Assembly: GCF_030019515.1 (NCBI RefSeq)
Contig: NZ_JASEEQ010000001.1
Span: 62,001-126,000, forward strand
DNA length: 64,000 bases
Source: Nocardioides sp.
GTDB lineage: Bacteria; Actinomycetota; Actinomycetes; Propionibacteriales; Nocardioidaceae
Reading direction: 5' to 3'
Below are positions 18,967-27,651 of this stretch, piece by piece. Numbering within the stretch: position 1 is the stretch's first letter; each line of letters starts with the position of its first letter. The notes below the pieces were generated by a model. That model ran no database searches, had not been told where the DNA came from, and saw nothing but the letters and a program-made list of their open reading frames with translations. Both the position numbers and the translations under genes were made by a program.

Positions 18967-20381
18967 CCTCCATCGAAGAACTCAACCCGGAGCTCAAGGG
19001 CATCGGTCGCTACGAGTTCGGCTGGGCCGACTCGGACGCCGCCGGCGCAACCGCGCAGCGGGGCCTCAACGACACCGTCGTCCGCGACATCTCGGCCAAG
19101 AAGGGCGAGCCGCAGTGGATGCTCGACCTGCGGCTGAAGGGCCTCAAGCTCTTCGACCGCAAGCCGATGCCCTCGTGGGGCTCCGACCTGTCGACGATCG
19201 ACTTCGACAACATCAAGTACTTCGTGCGCTCCACGGAGAAGCAGGCGACTTCGTGGGACGACCTGCCCGACGACATCAAGAACACCTACGACCGGCTCGG
19301 CATCCCCGAGGCCGAGAAGCAGGCCCTCGTCGCCGGTGTCGCCGCCCAGTACGAGTCCGAGGTCGTGTACCACCAGATCCGTGGGGACCTGGAGGAGAAG
19401 GGCGTGATCTTCGTCGACACCGACACCGCCCTGCGCGAGCACGAGGACCTGGTCAAGGAGTACTTCGGGACGATCATCCCGGTCGGCGACAACAAGTTCG
19501 CCGCGCTGAACACCTCGGTGTGGTCGGGCGGATCGTTCGTCTACGTGCCGCCGGGGGTGCACGTGGAGATCCCGCTGCAGGCCTACTTCCGGATCAACAC
19601 CGAGAACATGGGCCAGTTCGAGCGGACCCTGATCATCGTCGACGAGGGCGCGTACGTGCACTACGTCGAGGGCTGCACCGCGCCGGTGTACAGCTCGGAC
19701 TCGCTGCACTCCGCGGTGGTCGAGATCATCGTGAAGAAGGGCGGTCGCTGCCGCTACACGACCATCCAGAACTGGTCGAACAACGTCTACAACCTGGTGA
19801 CCAAGCGGGCCACCTGCGAGGCCGGTGCCACCATGGAGTGGGTCGACGGCAACATCGGCTCCAAGGTGACCATGAAGTACCCCGCGGTCTACCTGATGGG
19901 GGAGCACGCCAAGGGCGAGACCCTCTCGATCGCTTTCGCGGGCGAGGGCCAGCACCAGGACGCGGGCGCCAAGATGGTGCACGCGGCGCCGCACACCTCG
20001 TCCTCCATCCTGTCCAAGTCGGTCGCGCGGGGCGGCGGGCGTACGTCGTACCGCGGCCTGATCCAGATCAACGAGGGCGCCCACGGCTCCAAGTCGAACG
20101 TGCTCTGCGACGCGCTGCTGGTCGACCAGATCAGCCGCTCGGACACCTACCCCTACGTCGACATCCGCGAGGACGACGTCTCCATGGGCCACGAGGCGAG
20201 CGTCTCGAAGGTCTCCGACGACCAGCTCTTCTACCTGATGTCGCGCGGCATGGAGCAGGACGAGGCGATGGCGATGATCGTGCGCGGCTTCGTCGAGCCG
20301 ATCGCCAAGGAGCTCCCGATGGAGTACGCCCTCGAGCTCAACCGGCTCATCGAGCTCCAGATGGAGGGGGCCGTCGGTTAG
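18963..20381 (+). CDS. sufB: Fe-S cluster assembly scaffold SufB
   Basis: Scaffold subunit of the SufBCD complex on which Fe-S clusters are built. 472 residues, with conserved [31 protein letters not shown] and [20 protein letters not shown]. There is no intein, although sufB of mycobacteria often carries one. The start overlaps the sufR stop. Downstream lies a 145-base spacer before sufD, the only long gap in the operon. Confidence 0.97.
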   Translation: MTSIEELNPELKGIGRYEFGWADSDAAGATAQRGLNDTVVRDISAKKGEPQWMLDLRLKGLKLFDRKPMPSWGSDLSTIDFDNIKYFVRSTEKQATSWDDLPDDIKNTYDRLGIPEAEKQALVAGVAAQYESEVVYHQIRGDLEEKGVIFVDTDTALREHEDLVKEYFGTIIPVGDNKFAALNTSVWSGGSFVYVPPGVHVEIPLQAYFRINTENMGQFERTLIIVDEGAYVHYVEGCTAPVYSSDSLHSAVVEIIVKKGGRCRYTTIQNWSNNVYNLVTKRATCEAGATMEWVDGNIGSKVTMKYPAVYLMGEHAKGETLSIAFAGEGQHQDAGAKMVHAAPHTSSSILSKSVARGGGRTSYRGLIQINEGAHGSKSNVLCDALLVDQISRSDTYPYVDIREDDVSMGHEASVSKVSDDQLFYLMSRGMEQDEAMAMIVRGFVEPIAKELPMEYALELNRLIELQMEGAVG

Positions 20382-20526
20382 CGCGTTCGCGTCTCGCGTG
20401 TCGGCTCCGCCGCCACGCGGGCCGCGAGATCGCACGCGTGGTTGCCCATTCCGCACCTGGTTGCGGCGGTCTCGCCGGTTTCGGGCCGCTATCTCGAGAA
20501 CTGATCTGAAAGCTGGAAGTTGATAG
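20382..20526 (+). other. 145-base structured spacer between sufB and sufD
   Basis: All other suf genes overlap or nearly abut. This spacer contains nested inverted repeats (CTCGCG ... CGCGAG and CGCGTG ... CACGCG at about 20391-20428) and no ORF. It may be a processing or attenuation site; no promoter is recognised. Confidence 0.4.
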
Positions 20527-21732
20527 ATGACTGTGACTGATGTGGCACGCGAGAGCGTGTCGGCCGCCCTCGAGGTGGATCGGGTGGAGAGCCACCTCAA
20601 CCCGCCCGCGTCCTACGACCTGGCGGACCACCCGGTCCCGAGCGGTCGCGAGGAGATCTGGCGCTTCACGCCGCTCAAGCGGCTGCGCGGGATCCTCGAC
20701 GGCGCGGCGTCCGAGGCGCACCTGACCTGGGAGACCACCGTGCCCGAGGGGGTCACCCTGCGCGAGGTCACGGGCGAGGAGGTCGTGGCGATGGGCGAGC
20801 TGGCGCCCAACGACCGGCCCTCGGCCCTGGCAGCGGCCAATGCCGGCCGGGCGATGCTGCTCGACGTGCCCGCCGAGGCCGTGGTCACCGAGCCCGTCGT
20901 GCTGCACCTGCACGGGGAGTCGGTCGAGGACCTGGTCTGGGGCCGCCTGCTGGTCCGCGTGGGCGCCAACGCCGACGTGACCGTGGTGGTCAACCACACC
21001 GGCTCGGCGCGCTATGCCGCGATCACCACGGTGCTCGTGGGCGACGGCGCGCGGGTCAACGTGCTCACGATGCAGGACTGGGACGACGACGCGGTGCACC
21101 TGGGCCGCGACGCGATCCGGGTCGGCCGGGACGCGAGCGTGAAGCACACCTCGATCTCCTTCGGCGGCGACCTGGTCCGGATGCACGCGAACGTCGAGTA
21201 CGCCGGACCCGGCGGCGCGGCGGAGCTCCTCGGCCTGTACTTCGCCGACGAGGGCCAGCACCTCGAGCACCGCCTCTTCGCCGACCACATGGCACCGAAG
21301 ACCAAGAGCCACGTCCTGTACAAGGGCGCGCTCCAGGGCGCGGGCGCCCACACGGTGTGGATCGGCAACGTGCTGATCCGCAAGGTCGCCGAGGGCATCG
21401 AGACCTACGAGGAGAACCGCAACCTGGTGCTGACCGACGGCTGCCAGGCCGACTCGGTGCCCAACCTCGAGATCGAGACCGGCGAGATCGCGGGCGCCGG
21501 CCACGCGTCGGCGACCGCCCGCTTCGACGACGAGCAGCTGTTCTACCTGCGCTCGCGCGGGGTGTCGGAGAAGGAGGCGCAGCGCCTGGTGGTGCACGGC
21601 TTCTTCAACGACCTGATCCGCAAGGTCGGGATCCCGTCGGTCGAGGAGCGCCTGCTCAAGACGGTCGAGGCGGAGCTCGCCAAGAACGTCCTGAACGCGG
21701 GCTCCGACGGTCCCGCCGAGGAGGCGCCGTGA
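20527..21732 (+). CDS. sufD: Fe-S cluster assembly protein SufD
   Basis: Second scaffold subunit of SufBCD, structurally similar to SufB. 401 residues, with the C-terminal beta-helix segment ADSVPNLEIETGEIAGAGHA and DEQLFYLRSRGVSEKEA typical of SufD. The ATG has only a weak GGAAG upstream. The stop overlaps the start of the Rieske gene by four bases. Confidence 0.95.
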   Translation: MTVTDVARESVSAALEVDRVESHLNPPASYDLADHPVPSGREEIWRFTPLKRLRGILDGAASEAHLTWETTVPEGVTLREVTGEEVVAMGELAPNDRPSALAAANAGRAMLLDVPAEAVVTEPVVLHLHGESVEDLVWGRLLVRVGANADVTVVVNHTGSARYAAITTVLVGDGARVNVLTMQDWDDDAVHLGRDAIRVGRDASVKHTSISFGGDLVRMHANVEYAGPGGAAELLGLYFADEGQHLEHRLFADHMAPKTKSHVLYKGALQGAGAHTVWIGNVLIRKVAEGIETYEENRNLVLTDGCQADSVPNLEIETGEIAGAGHASATARFDDEQLFYLRSRGVSEKEAQRLVVHGFFNDLIRKVGIPSVEERLLKTVEAELAKNVLNAGSDGPAEEAP

Positions 21733-22079
21733 GCTTCGAGCGTGCCTGCGCCGCCGACGAGGTGCCCACCGACGAGGCGCTCGCCGTGACGATCGGCGCC
21801 TACGCCGTCGCGGTGGCCCGGCACGGCGACGAGTTCTTCGCGATCCAGGACCTCTGCTCGCACCAGGCCGTCCCGCTGAGCGAGGGCGAGGTCAGCGACT
21901 GCACCGTGGAGTGCTGGCTGCACGGGTCCCGGTTCGACCTGCGCACCGGCAAGCCGACCGGCCTCCCCGCCACCGAGCCCGTCTCGACCTTCCCCCTGGA
22001 GGTCCGCGCGCTGCCCGACGGCACCAACGACATCTACGTCGACACCACCACCACCCTGAACGGAGTCACACCCACGTGA
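21729..22079 (+). CDS. Rieske-type ferredoxin of the suf operon
   Basis: 116 residues with a complete Rieske [2Fe-2S] motif: Cys43-X-His45 (LCSHQAVPL) and Cys62-X2-His65 (ECWLHGSRFD). It resembles non-haem-iron ring-dioxygenase ferredoxins, but the four-base overlaps with sufD and sufC place it in Fe-S assembly. Probable electron donor or cluster carrier. This arrangement is common in actinobacterial suf operons. Confidence 0.92.
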   Translation: MSFERACAADEVPTDEALAVTIGAYAVAVARHGDEFFAIQDLCSHQAVPLSEGEVSDCTVECWLHGSRFDLRTGKPTGLPATEPVSTFPLEVRALPDGTNDIYVDTTTTLNGVTPT

Positions 22080-22837
22080 GCACGCTTGAAATCAAGGACC
22101 TGCAGGTGTCTGTCCACACCGAGGACGGCCCGAAGGAGATCCTCAAGGGCGTCACGCTGACCGTCCGGTCCGGCGAGACGCACGCGATCATGGGGCCGAA
22201 CGGGTCGGGCAAGTCCACGCTGGCCTACTCGATCGCCGGGCACCCGAAGTACACGGTCACGGGCGGCAGCGTGACCCTCGACGGCGTCGACCTGCTGGCG
22301 ATGACGGTCGACGAGCGGGCCCGCGCGGGCCTGTTCCTGGCGATGCAGTACCCCGTGGAGGTCCCCGGAGTCTCGGTGTCGAACTTCCTGCGCACGGCGA
22401 AGACCGCGCTGGACGGGGAGTCGCCGAAGCTGCGCACCTGGGTCAAGGACGTGAACACCGCCCTGGCGAACCTGAACCTCGACCCGACCTTCGGGACCCG
22501 CTCGGTCAACGAGGGCTTCTCCGGTGGTGAGAAGAAGCGTCACGAGATCGCCCAGCTCGAGCTGCTGAACCCGCAGGTCGCGATCCTCGACGAGACCGAC
22601 TCCGGCCTGGACATCGACGCGCTGAAGATCGTGTCCGAGGGCGTGAACCGGTTCCGTGCCCAGGAGGGCAAGGGCGTCCTGCTGATCACGCACTACACCC
22701 GGATCCTGCGCTACATCATGCCCGACCAGGTGCACGTCTTCGTCGACGGCAAGGTCGCCGAGTCCGGCGGGCCCGAGCTGGCCGACCAGCTGGAGGCCAA
22801 CGGCTACGAGAAGTACGTCGCCGGGGCGGCGGTCTGA
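22076..22837 (+). CDS. sufC: Fe-S cluster assembly ATPase SufC
   Basis: ABC-type ATPase that powers SufBCD. 253 residues with Walker A MGPNGSGKST, Q-loop FLAMQYP, signature FSGGEKKRHE and Walker B VAILDETDSGLD. No membrane partner, as expected for SufC. GTG start overlapping the Rieske gene stop; sufS begins one base after its stop. Confidence 0.96.
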   Translation: MSTLEIKDLQVSVHTEDGPKEILKGVTLTVRSGETHAIMGPNGSGKSTLAYSIAGHPKYTVTGGSVTLDGVDLLAMTVDERARAGLFLAMQYPVEVPGVSVSNFLRTAKTALDGESPKLRTWVKDVNTALANLNLDPTFGTRSVNEGFSGGEKKRHEIAQLELLNPQVAILDETDSGLDIDALKIVSEGVNRFRAQEGKGVLLITHYTRILRYIMPDQVHVFVDGKVAESGGPELADQLEANGYEKYVAGAAV

Positions 22838-22838
22838 G

Positions 22839-24110
22839 ATGACGACGACCCAGCTGGCCGGTCTGCTCCCCGAGCTGGAGGTGATCCGCGCGGACTTCCC
22901 GATCCTGGGTCGGACGCTCGCGGGCGGCCTGCCGCTGGTCTACCTCGACAGCGCCAACACCTCGCAGAAGCCGCAGGTCGTGATCGACACCATGGTCGAT
23001 CACCTCGAGCGCCACAACGCGAACGTCGCCCGCGCCATGCACCAGCTGGGCGCGGAGTCCTCGGAGGCGTTCGAGGCGGCCCGGGACAAGGTGGCGGCGT
23101 TCATCAAGGCACCGAGCCGCGACGAGGTGATCTTCACCAAGAACGCGTCCGAGGCGCTCAACCTGGTGGCCAACACCCTCGCCTGGGCACGTGGCGACCT
23201 CTCGATCGGTACCGGTGACGAGATCGTCATCACCGAGATGGAGCACCACTCCAACATCGTGCCCTGGCAGCTCCTCACCGAGCGGACGGGCGCGACGCTG
23301 CGGTGGTTCGGGCTGACCGACGACGGCCGGCTGGACCTCTCCGACATCGACTCGCTGATCACCGAGCGGACCAAGGTGGTCTCCCTCACCTGGGTCTCGA
23401 ACATGCTCGGCACCATCAACCCGGTCGCCGAGATCGCCAGGCGGGCCCACGAGGTCGGCGCGCTCGTCGTCGTCGACGCCTCCCAGGCCGCCCCCCAGCT
23501 GCCCGTGGACGTCGTCGCCTCCGGCGCCGACCTGCTGGCGTTCACCGGCCACAAGGTCGTCGGCCCGACCGGCATCGGTGTGCTCTGGGGCCGACGCGAG
23601 GTACTCGACCAGCTGCCGCCCTTCCTCGGCGGCGGGGAGATGATCGAGACGGTGCGGATGGAGGGCTCGACGTACGCGCCGATCCCGCACAAGTTCGAGG
23701 CCGGCACCCCGCCCATCGTCGAGGCTGTGGGTCTCGGTGCCGCGGTCGACTACCTCTCGATGATCGGCCTGGACGCGATCCACCGGCACGAGCAGACGAT
23801 CACGACGTACGCCCTCGAGGGCCTCGCCACCGTGCCCGGCCTGCGCGTCCTCGGCCCGCTGGATGCTGCGGACCGCGGGGGAGCGATCGCGTTCGAGATC
23901 GACGGGGTGCACCCGCACGACGTCGCGCAGGTCCTCGACTCGCGCGGGGTCGCCGTGCGGGCCGGTCACCACTGCGCGAAGCCGGCGCACGCCCGGTTCG
24001 GCGTGCAGAGCTCGACCCGGATGTCGTCGTACCTGTACACGACGCCCGCGGAGATCGACGCGCTCGTCGAGGCCCTGGAATACACCCGCTCGTACTTCAG
24101 GTTGGGGTGA
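22839..24110 (+). CDS. sufS: Cysteine desulfurase SufS
   Basis: PLP enzyme that takes sulfur from cysteine for Fe-S assembly. 423 residues. PLP lysine is Lys239 (FTGHKVVGPTG) and the persulfide cysteine is Cys379 in RAGHHCAKPAH. Group II (SufS) character matches the SufU partner encoded next. Starts one base after the sufC stop. Confidence 0.97.
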   Translation: MTTTQLAGLLPELEVIRADFPILGRTLAGGLPLVYLDSANTSQKPQVVIDTMVDHLERHNANVARAMHQLGAESSEAFEAARDKVAAFIKAPSRDEVIFTKNASEALNLVANTLAWARGDLSIGTGDEIVITEMEHHSNIVPWQLLTERTGATLRWFGLTDDGRLDLSDIDSLITERTKVVSLTWVSNMLGTINPVAEIARRAHEVGALVVVDASQAAPQLPVDVVASGADLLAFTGHKVVGPTGIGVLWGRREVLDQLPPFLGGGEMIETVRMEGSTYAPIPHKFEAGTPPIVEAVGLGAAVDYLSMIGLDAIHRHEQTITTYALEGLATVPGLRVLGPLDAADRGGAIAFEIDGVHPHDVAQVLDSRGVAVRAGHHCAKPAHARFGVQSSTRMSSYLYTTPAEIDALVEALEYTRSYFRLG

Positions 24111-24113
24111 GTG

Positions 24114-24566
24114 ATGAGCCACGATCTCGACTCCCTCTACCAGGACATCATCCTCGACCACGCGAAGCGCCGGCTGAACTCCGGCCTGCGTGAGCCCTTC
24201 GAGGCGGAGGTGCACCACGTGAACCCGACGTGTGGCGACGAGGTGACCCTCCGGCTGCACCTCGACGGCGACGTCGTGCGTGACATCTCCTACGACAACC
24301 AGGGCTGCTCGATCTCGTCCGCGTCGGCGTCGGTGATGACCGAACTGCTGATCGGCAAGACGGCGGCCGAGAACCAGCCGGTCTTCGACGCCTTCCTCGA
24401 GATGATGCGTGGCAAGGGCCAGGTCGAGCCCGACGAGGATGTCCTCGAGGACGCGATCGCCTTCGCCGGCGCCGCCAAGCTGACCGCCCGCATCAAGTGC
24501 GCACTACTGTCGTGGATGGCTTACCAGGACGCCCTCGCCCGAGCCCAGGAGGATTCCCATGTCTGA
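24114..24566 (+). CDS. sufU: Zinc-dependent sulfurtransferase SufU
   Basis: Accepts persulfide sulfur from SufS and passes it to SufBCD. 150 residues with Cys40, Asp42, Cys65 and Cys129, the zinc ligands of SufU, and the insert around KTAAENQPVF seen in SufU but not IscU. The ATG at 24114 is chosen; a GTG immediately before it (24111) is also possible and would add one residue. Confidence 0.94.
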   Translation: MSHDLDSLYQDIILDHAKRRLNSGLREPFEAEVHHVNPTCGDEVTLRLHLDGDVVRDISYDNQGCSISSASASVMTELLIGKTAAENQPVFDAFLEMMRGKGQVEPDEDVLEDAIAFAGAAKLTARIKCALLSWMAYQDALARAQEDSHV

Positions 24567-24927
24567 CCACTCTGACCTGCCCGAGGTCCCCGAGGCCAGC
24601 GGTGGCGTTGCCACCTCGACGGTCTCCGTGGACGACGTCACCGAGGCCATGAAGGACGTGATCGACCCCGAGCTGGGGATCAACGTCGTCGACCTGGGTC
24701 TGGTCTACGGCGTCCACGTGGACGAGACCACCAACGTCGTCCTCGACATGACGCTCACCTCGGCGGCGTGTCCGCTGACCGACGTCATCACCGACCAGAC
24801 GGTGGGCGCCCTGGAGGGCCTGGTCAACGACGTCGCGATCAACTGGGTCTGGATGCCCCCGTGGGGCCCGGACAAGATCACCCCCGACGGCCGCGAGCAG
24901 CTGCGCGCCCTCGGGTTCAACGTCTGA
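24559..24927 (+). CDS. sufT: MIP18/DUF59 metal-sulfur cluster assembly factor (SufT-like)
   Basis: 122 residues with MKDVIDPELGINVVDLGLVY and the reactive Cys71 in TSAACPLTDVI, standard for the family, which helps deliver Fe-S clusters. It overlaps sufU by eight bases and ends the suf operon. Confidence 0.92.
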   Translation: MSDHSDLPEVPEASGGVATSTVSVDDVTEAMKDVIDPELGINVVDLGLVYGVHVDETTNVVLDMTLTSAACPLTDVITDQTVGALEGLVNDVAINWVWMPPWGPDKITPDGREQLRALGFNV

Positions 24928-24930
24928 GCT

Positions 24931-24961
24931 GTTGGCCGGGAACGAAGTGACCGGCGACAAC
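24931..24961 (+). terminator. Hairpin just after the suf operon
   Basis: GTTGGCCGG pairs imperfectly with CCGGCGACAAC three bases after the sufT stop. It is one of three successive inverted repeats in this gap and the nearest to the operon end. No T-run follows. Confidence 0.4.
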
Positions 24962-24967
24962 GCGAAG

Positions 24968-25024
24968 AGGTCGAGCGAGCCCCGCGCCTGAGATTGCGAA
25001 GGCGCGACGGGCGGGTCGAGACCT
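24968..25024. repeat. REP-like palindrome GGTCGAG...GTCGAGACC
   Basis: A 57-base imperfect palindrome with a perfect inner stem CGCGCCT (24983-24989) / AGGCGCG (25000-25006) and outer arms AGGTCGAG and GTCGAGACCT. A related palindrome with the same outer arms lies at 50395-50435. May act as a terminator or be a dispersed repeat. Confidence 0.5.
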
Positions 25025-25036
25025 GAGTCGCAAGGC

Positions 25037-25054
25037 GGCCGGGCAAGCCCGCGG
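25037..25054. other. Short GC-rich hairpin
   Basis: GGCCGGGC, loop AA, GCCCGCGGCC form a tight stem with one bulge, 13 bases after the preceding palindrome. No gene is seen in 24928-25151. Confidence 0.35.
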
Positions 25055-25138
25055 CCGAGCGGGTCGCCACCCGGGCGAGTGCGGGCGCGACCCCGACCCG
25101 TCACAAGCTCGATCACCGGTGCCGGGCCGCTGCGTCAC

Positions 25139-25144
25139 TAGGCT
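25139..25144 (+). promoter_or_regulatory. Candidate -10 of leaderless VLRF1 gene
   Basis: TAGGCT lies seven bases before the GTG at 25152 without a ribosome-binding site between. Confidence 0.45.
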
Positions 25145-25151
25145 GGCTGCC

Positions 25152-25760
25152 GTGTCCCGCGTCCAGGTGCCTGCCGAGCGGATCGAGCGCTGGGTCACGA
25201 ACTTCGCGACCCGGCACGGCGCGACCGCGCTCAGCGTCGGTGACGGGGCGCTCCGCGGTGCGGCGGAGGACGGCTCGACGTTCGTGGCGCGGATGCCGTT
25301 CGAGACGGCGTACGACGGGCCTGCGGAGCCGGGAACGTTCGCGGACACGGTCACGGCCCCGGCCGACTGGGGCGTGCTGCTCGTCCGCAAGGGTGGGTTC
25401 GCGATCGCGCGACTGGCCGGTTCACGGGTCACGGAGAGCAAAGTCGGCCAGCGGCACGTCCAGGGCCGCACCAAGGCCGGCGGGCAGAGCCAGCAACGGT
25501 TCGCCCGGCGCCGCGACAACCAGGCCCGGCAGGCCTACGAGGCGGCCGCCGAGCATGCGGCGCGGATCCTCGCGGGGCTGCGCGGTCCCCTCGTCACCGG
25601 GGGGGACCACGCCGCGGTCGACGAGGTGCTGGCCGACCCGCGCCTGCGCGGCCCGGTGGTGACCGGTCCGTGGCTCGCGGTACCCGACCCGCGTCGCTCG
25701 GTGCTCGAGGAGGCGGTGCGAGAGGCGTGCGCCGTGGCTGTCGAGGTCGTCAACGCCTGA
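25152..25760 (+). CDS. Actinobacterial VLRF1 (Vms1-like) peptidyl-tRNA hydrolase/release factor
   Basis: 202 residues. The central segment KVGQRHVQGRTKAGGQSQQR, with Gln112 in GGQSQQRFARRR, matches the VLRF1 catalytic loop of eukaryotic Vms1/ANKZF1, which frees nascent chains from stalled 60S subunits. The bacterial relatives are assigned to ribosome rescue by homology. The rest of the protein is compact and lacks the ankyrin and zinc-finger parts of the eukaryotic proteins. Start at GTG 25152 is supported by the -10-like hexamer seven bases upstream. It stands alone between the suf operon and the GbsR region. Confidence 0.82.
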   Translation: MSRVQVPAERIERWVTNFATRHGATALSVGDGALRGAAEDGSTFVARMPFETAYDGPAEPGTFADTVTAPADWGVLLVRKGGFAIARLAGSRVTESKVGQRHVQGRTKAGGQSQQRFARRRDNQARQAYEAAAEHAARILAGLRGPLVTGGDHAAVDEVLADPRLRGPVVTGPWLAVPDPRRSVLEEAVREACAVAVEVVNA

Positions 25761-25844
25761 CCCCATCTCAGCCCGGGTCTCCCAGCGCAACCGCGCGGAA
25801 CCCGGCAGATGCGCGAGCCGCAGCGAGACTGTTCCTCGGTTCGG

Positions 25845-26003
25845 TCAGCGTCCACCGTGGCGAGACCACACCCAGCTCCGCCCCACCCGATTGGCCGTGG
25901 TGTCGGTCTGGTGATAGCTGAGGACGTCGCCGCGACGGCGGACGAGCCAGCCTGTTCCTGCTGCGAGTGCCACCGTGAGGGCGATACCGATCACGTTCAG
26001 CAT
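25845..26003 (-). CDS. Small predicted single-span membrane protein (52 aa)
   Basis: Not recognised. ATG at 26003 has GGGAGA about five bases upstream. The protein starts with one hydrophobic helix (MLNVIGIALTVALAAGTGWL), then RRR and a soluble tail rich in Trp, Arg and His that ends WVWSRHGGR. It lies in a 434-base stretch (25761-26194) that otherwise holds no clear gene. Reality of the gene rests on the ribosome-binding site and membrane helix only. Confidence 0.4.
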   Translation of the reverse strand: MLNVIGIALTVALAAGTGWLVRRRGDVLSYHQTDTTANRVGRSWVWSRHGGR

Positions 26004-26161
26004 GTGTTCTCCCGGCAGGTCTCAGTAGCCGACTTGTGAGCCGTCGCGGCTCCAGTATGAGCCGACCAATGCGGTAGTCGTCACGGGTCCACCAGCAGCG
26101 CGAGGGTCTCGCGCACCTCGCCGAGAAGCGTCCTCGCCTTCCACGCCATGAGTTCACCAGC

Positions 26162-26190
26162 GCGCTCGCCGACTGCGTCGCGGCGAGCGC
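26162..26190 (-). terminator. Hairpin after the GbsR-like gene
   Basis: GCGCTCGCC (26162-26170) and GGCGAGCGC (26182-26190) form a perfect 9-bp stem with an 11-base loop, starting five bases past the stop codon of the minus-strand regulator gene. Confidence 0.55.
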
Positions 26191-26194
26191 CCGG

Positions 26195-26665
26195 TCAGAG
26201 GCCGAGCTCCTTGACCCGGGCCGCCCACCGGTCGTTCATGGTGGCGAGCTCGTCGAGGATGAAGGTCAAGAACTCGTTCGAGAGCCGCAGCCGCCGGTAC
26301 GCGGGGTCCTCGGGAGTCAGCTCCTCGAGCGCGCGTCGCAGCGCCGCCTGCATGGGCGCGTAGATCTGGTCGGCCCGCATCAGCGTGTCGTGCCAGGCGT
26401 CGTCGTCGACCACGAAGATGTCGCGTCGCGAGCCGCGCTCGCGCTCGCGCCGGATCATCCCGACTCCGTCGAGGTAGCGCACCGCGCCCGAGACCGAGGC
26501 GGGCGAGACGCCGAGCGCGGCGGCCAGCTCGGCCGCCGTCATCCGGCCGTCCTCGTCGATGAGTAGCGCGGCGAACATCCGGGAGGGGAGGCGGGCCAGC
26601 CCCGCCGAGGCGAGCGCGCCGCCCATCCGCTCCACGAACCGGTCCCGCTTCTCGCCACTCGCCAT
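26195..26665 (-). CDS. GbsR/MarR-family transcriptional regulator
   Basis: 156 residues. Winged-helix region about 25-95 with AAELAAALGVSPASVSGAVRYL as the recognition part and a wing RRERERGSRRDIFVV. The C-terminal helices (DPAYRRLRLSNEFLTFILDEL) fit the GbsR type, which dimerises. Divergent from an ABC exporter across 53 bases holding a clear dyad, so it probably represses that exporter and itself. Confidence 0.85.
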   Translation of the reverse strand: MASGEKRDRFVERMGGALASAGLARLPSRMFAALLIDEDGRMTAAELAAALGVSPASVSGAVRYLDGVGMIRRERERGSRRDIFVVDDDAWHDTLMRADQIYAPMQAALRRALEELTPEDPAYRRLRLSNEFLTFILDELATMNDRWAARVKELGL

Positions 26666-26679
26666 GACCCAATGTTACT

Positions 26680-26698
26680 AGATTCAGAAGAATCTGAA
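26680..26698. promoter_or_regulatory. Operator dyad between GbsR-like regulator and ABC exporter
   Basis: AGATTC-AGAA-GAATCT (26680-26695) and the overlapping TTCAGA-AGAA-TCTGAA (26683-26698) are both perfect inverted repeats. The stretch is AT-rich in a GC-rich setting and lies between divergent starts, the usual place for a MarR-type operator. Candidate -10 TACGGT for the exporter is at 26706-26711. Confidence 0.6.
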
Positions 26699-26718
26699 AG
26701 GGGTGTACGGTCGAGGGC

Positions 26719-27651
26719 GTGACCGACTGTGTGATCGAGATCCGGGAGCTGGTGAAGGAGTTCGGGAGCCTGCGGGCGCTCGACGGCCTCGACCTCACGG
26801 TCGAGCGGGGCGAGGTGCACGGCTTCCTCGGGCCGAACGGCGCGGGCAAGTCCACGACGATCCGGGTGCTCCTGGGCCTGCTGCGCAAGGACGGCGGCGA
26901 GGCCCGGCTGCTGGGCGGGGACCCGTGGCGCCAGGCCGCCGAGCTGCACGCCCGGCTCGCGTACGTCCCCGGGGACGTCAACCTGTGGCCGAACCTGACC
27001 GGCGGCGAGGTCATCGACCTGCTCGGCCGGCTCCGTGGCGGGCTCGACGAACGGCGCCGGGCCGACCTGCTCGAGTGCTTCGACCTCGACCCCACCAAGA
27101 AGGGCCGCAGCTACTCCAAGGGCAACCGGCAGAAGGTCGCCCTGGTCGCGGCCCTCGCCTCCGACGTGGAGCTGCTGCTGCTCGACGAGCCGACCTCCGG
27201 GCTGGACCCGTTGATGGAGGCCGTCTTCCGCGACTGCATCGACGACTTCCGCAGCGAGGGGCACTCGGTGCTGCTGTCCAGCCACATCCTCGCCGAGGTG
27301 GAGCACCTGTGCGACCGGGTGAGCATCATCCGGGCGGGTCGCTGCGTCGAGTCCGGCACGCTCGCCGGGCTGCGCCACCTGACCCGTACGTCGATCACCG
27401 CCGACCTGGCCACCGTCCCGGCCGGCCTGGCCGACCTGCCGGGCGTGCACGACGTCGACGTCGACAACCACCGGGTGCACCTCGAGGTGGACACCACCGC
27501 ACTCGACGCAGTGCTGGACCTGCTGCAGACCGGGGGTGTCCGCTCGCTCGAGAGCCAGCCCCCGACGCTCGAGGACCTGTTCCTGCGCCACTACGTCGAC
27601 CACGCCGAGACCGAGCGCGCCGATCGGGCGGGGGAGGACGTCCGACGATGA
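26719..27651 (+). CDS. ABC transporter ATP-binding protein (drug/polyketide exporter type)
   Basis: 310 residues. Walker [11 protein letters not shown] and Walker [14 protein letters not shown] are intact. The signature is [12 protein letters not shown] instead of LSGGQ, a recognised variant in exporters of this type. A regulatory extension follows the nucleotide-binding domain and ends [15 protein letters not shown] start probably leaderless. Its stop overlaps the permease ATG. Confidence 0.9.
   Translation: MTDCVIEIRELVKEFGSLRALDGLDLTVERGEVHGFLGPNGAGKSTTIRVLLGLLRKDGGEARLLGGDPWRQAAELHARLAYVPGDVNLWPNLTGGEVIDLLGRLRGGLDERRRADLLECFDLDPTKKGRSYSKGNRQKVALVAALASDVELLLLDEPTSGLDPLMEAVFRDCIDDFRSEGHSVLLSSHILAEVEHLCDRVSIIRAGRCVESGTLAGLRHLTRTSITADLATVPAGLADLPGVHDVDVDNHRVHLEVDTTALDAVLDLLQTGGVRSLESQPPTLEDLFLRHYVDHAETERADRAGEDVRR

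Noticed and set aside
16437..20381. A giant plus-strand gene ending in sufB
   Set aside because: It is antisense to the PAP2 and flippase-like genes and out of frame with sufR. SufB starts at 18963.
18963..20381. Intein in SufB
   Set aside because: The reading frame gives a normal 472-residue SufB with no insert.
25768..26157. A 129-residue Arg-rich minus-strand protein
   Set aside because: No ribosome-binding site, no hydrophobic core and composition typical of a GC shadow frame.
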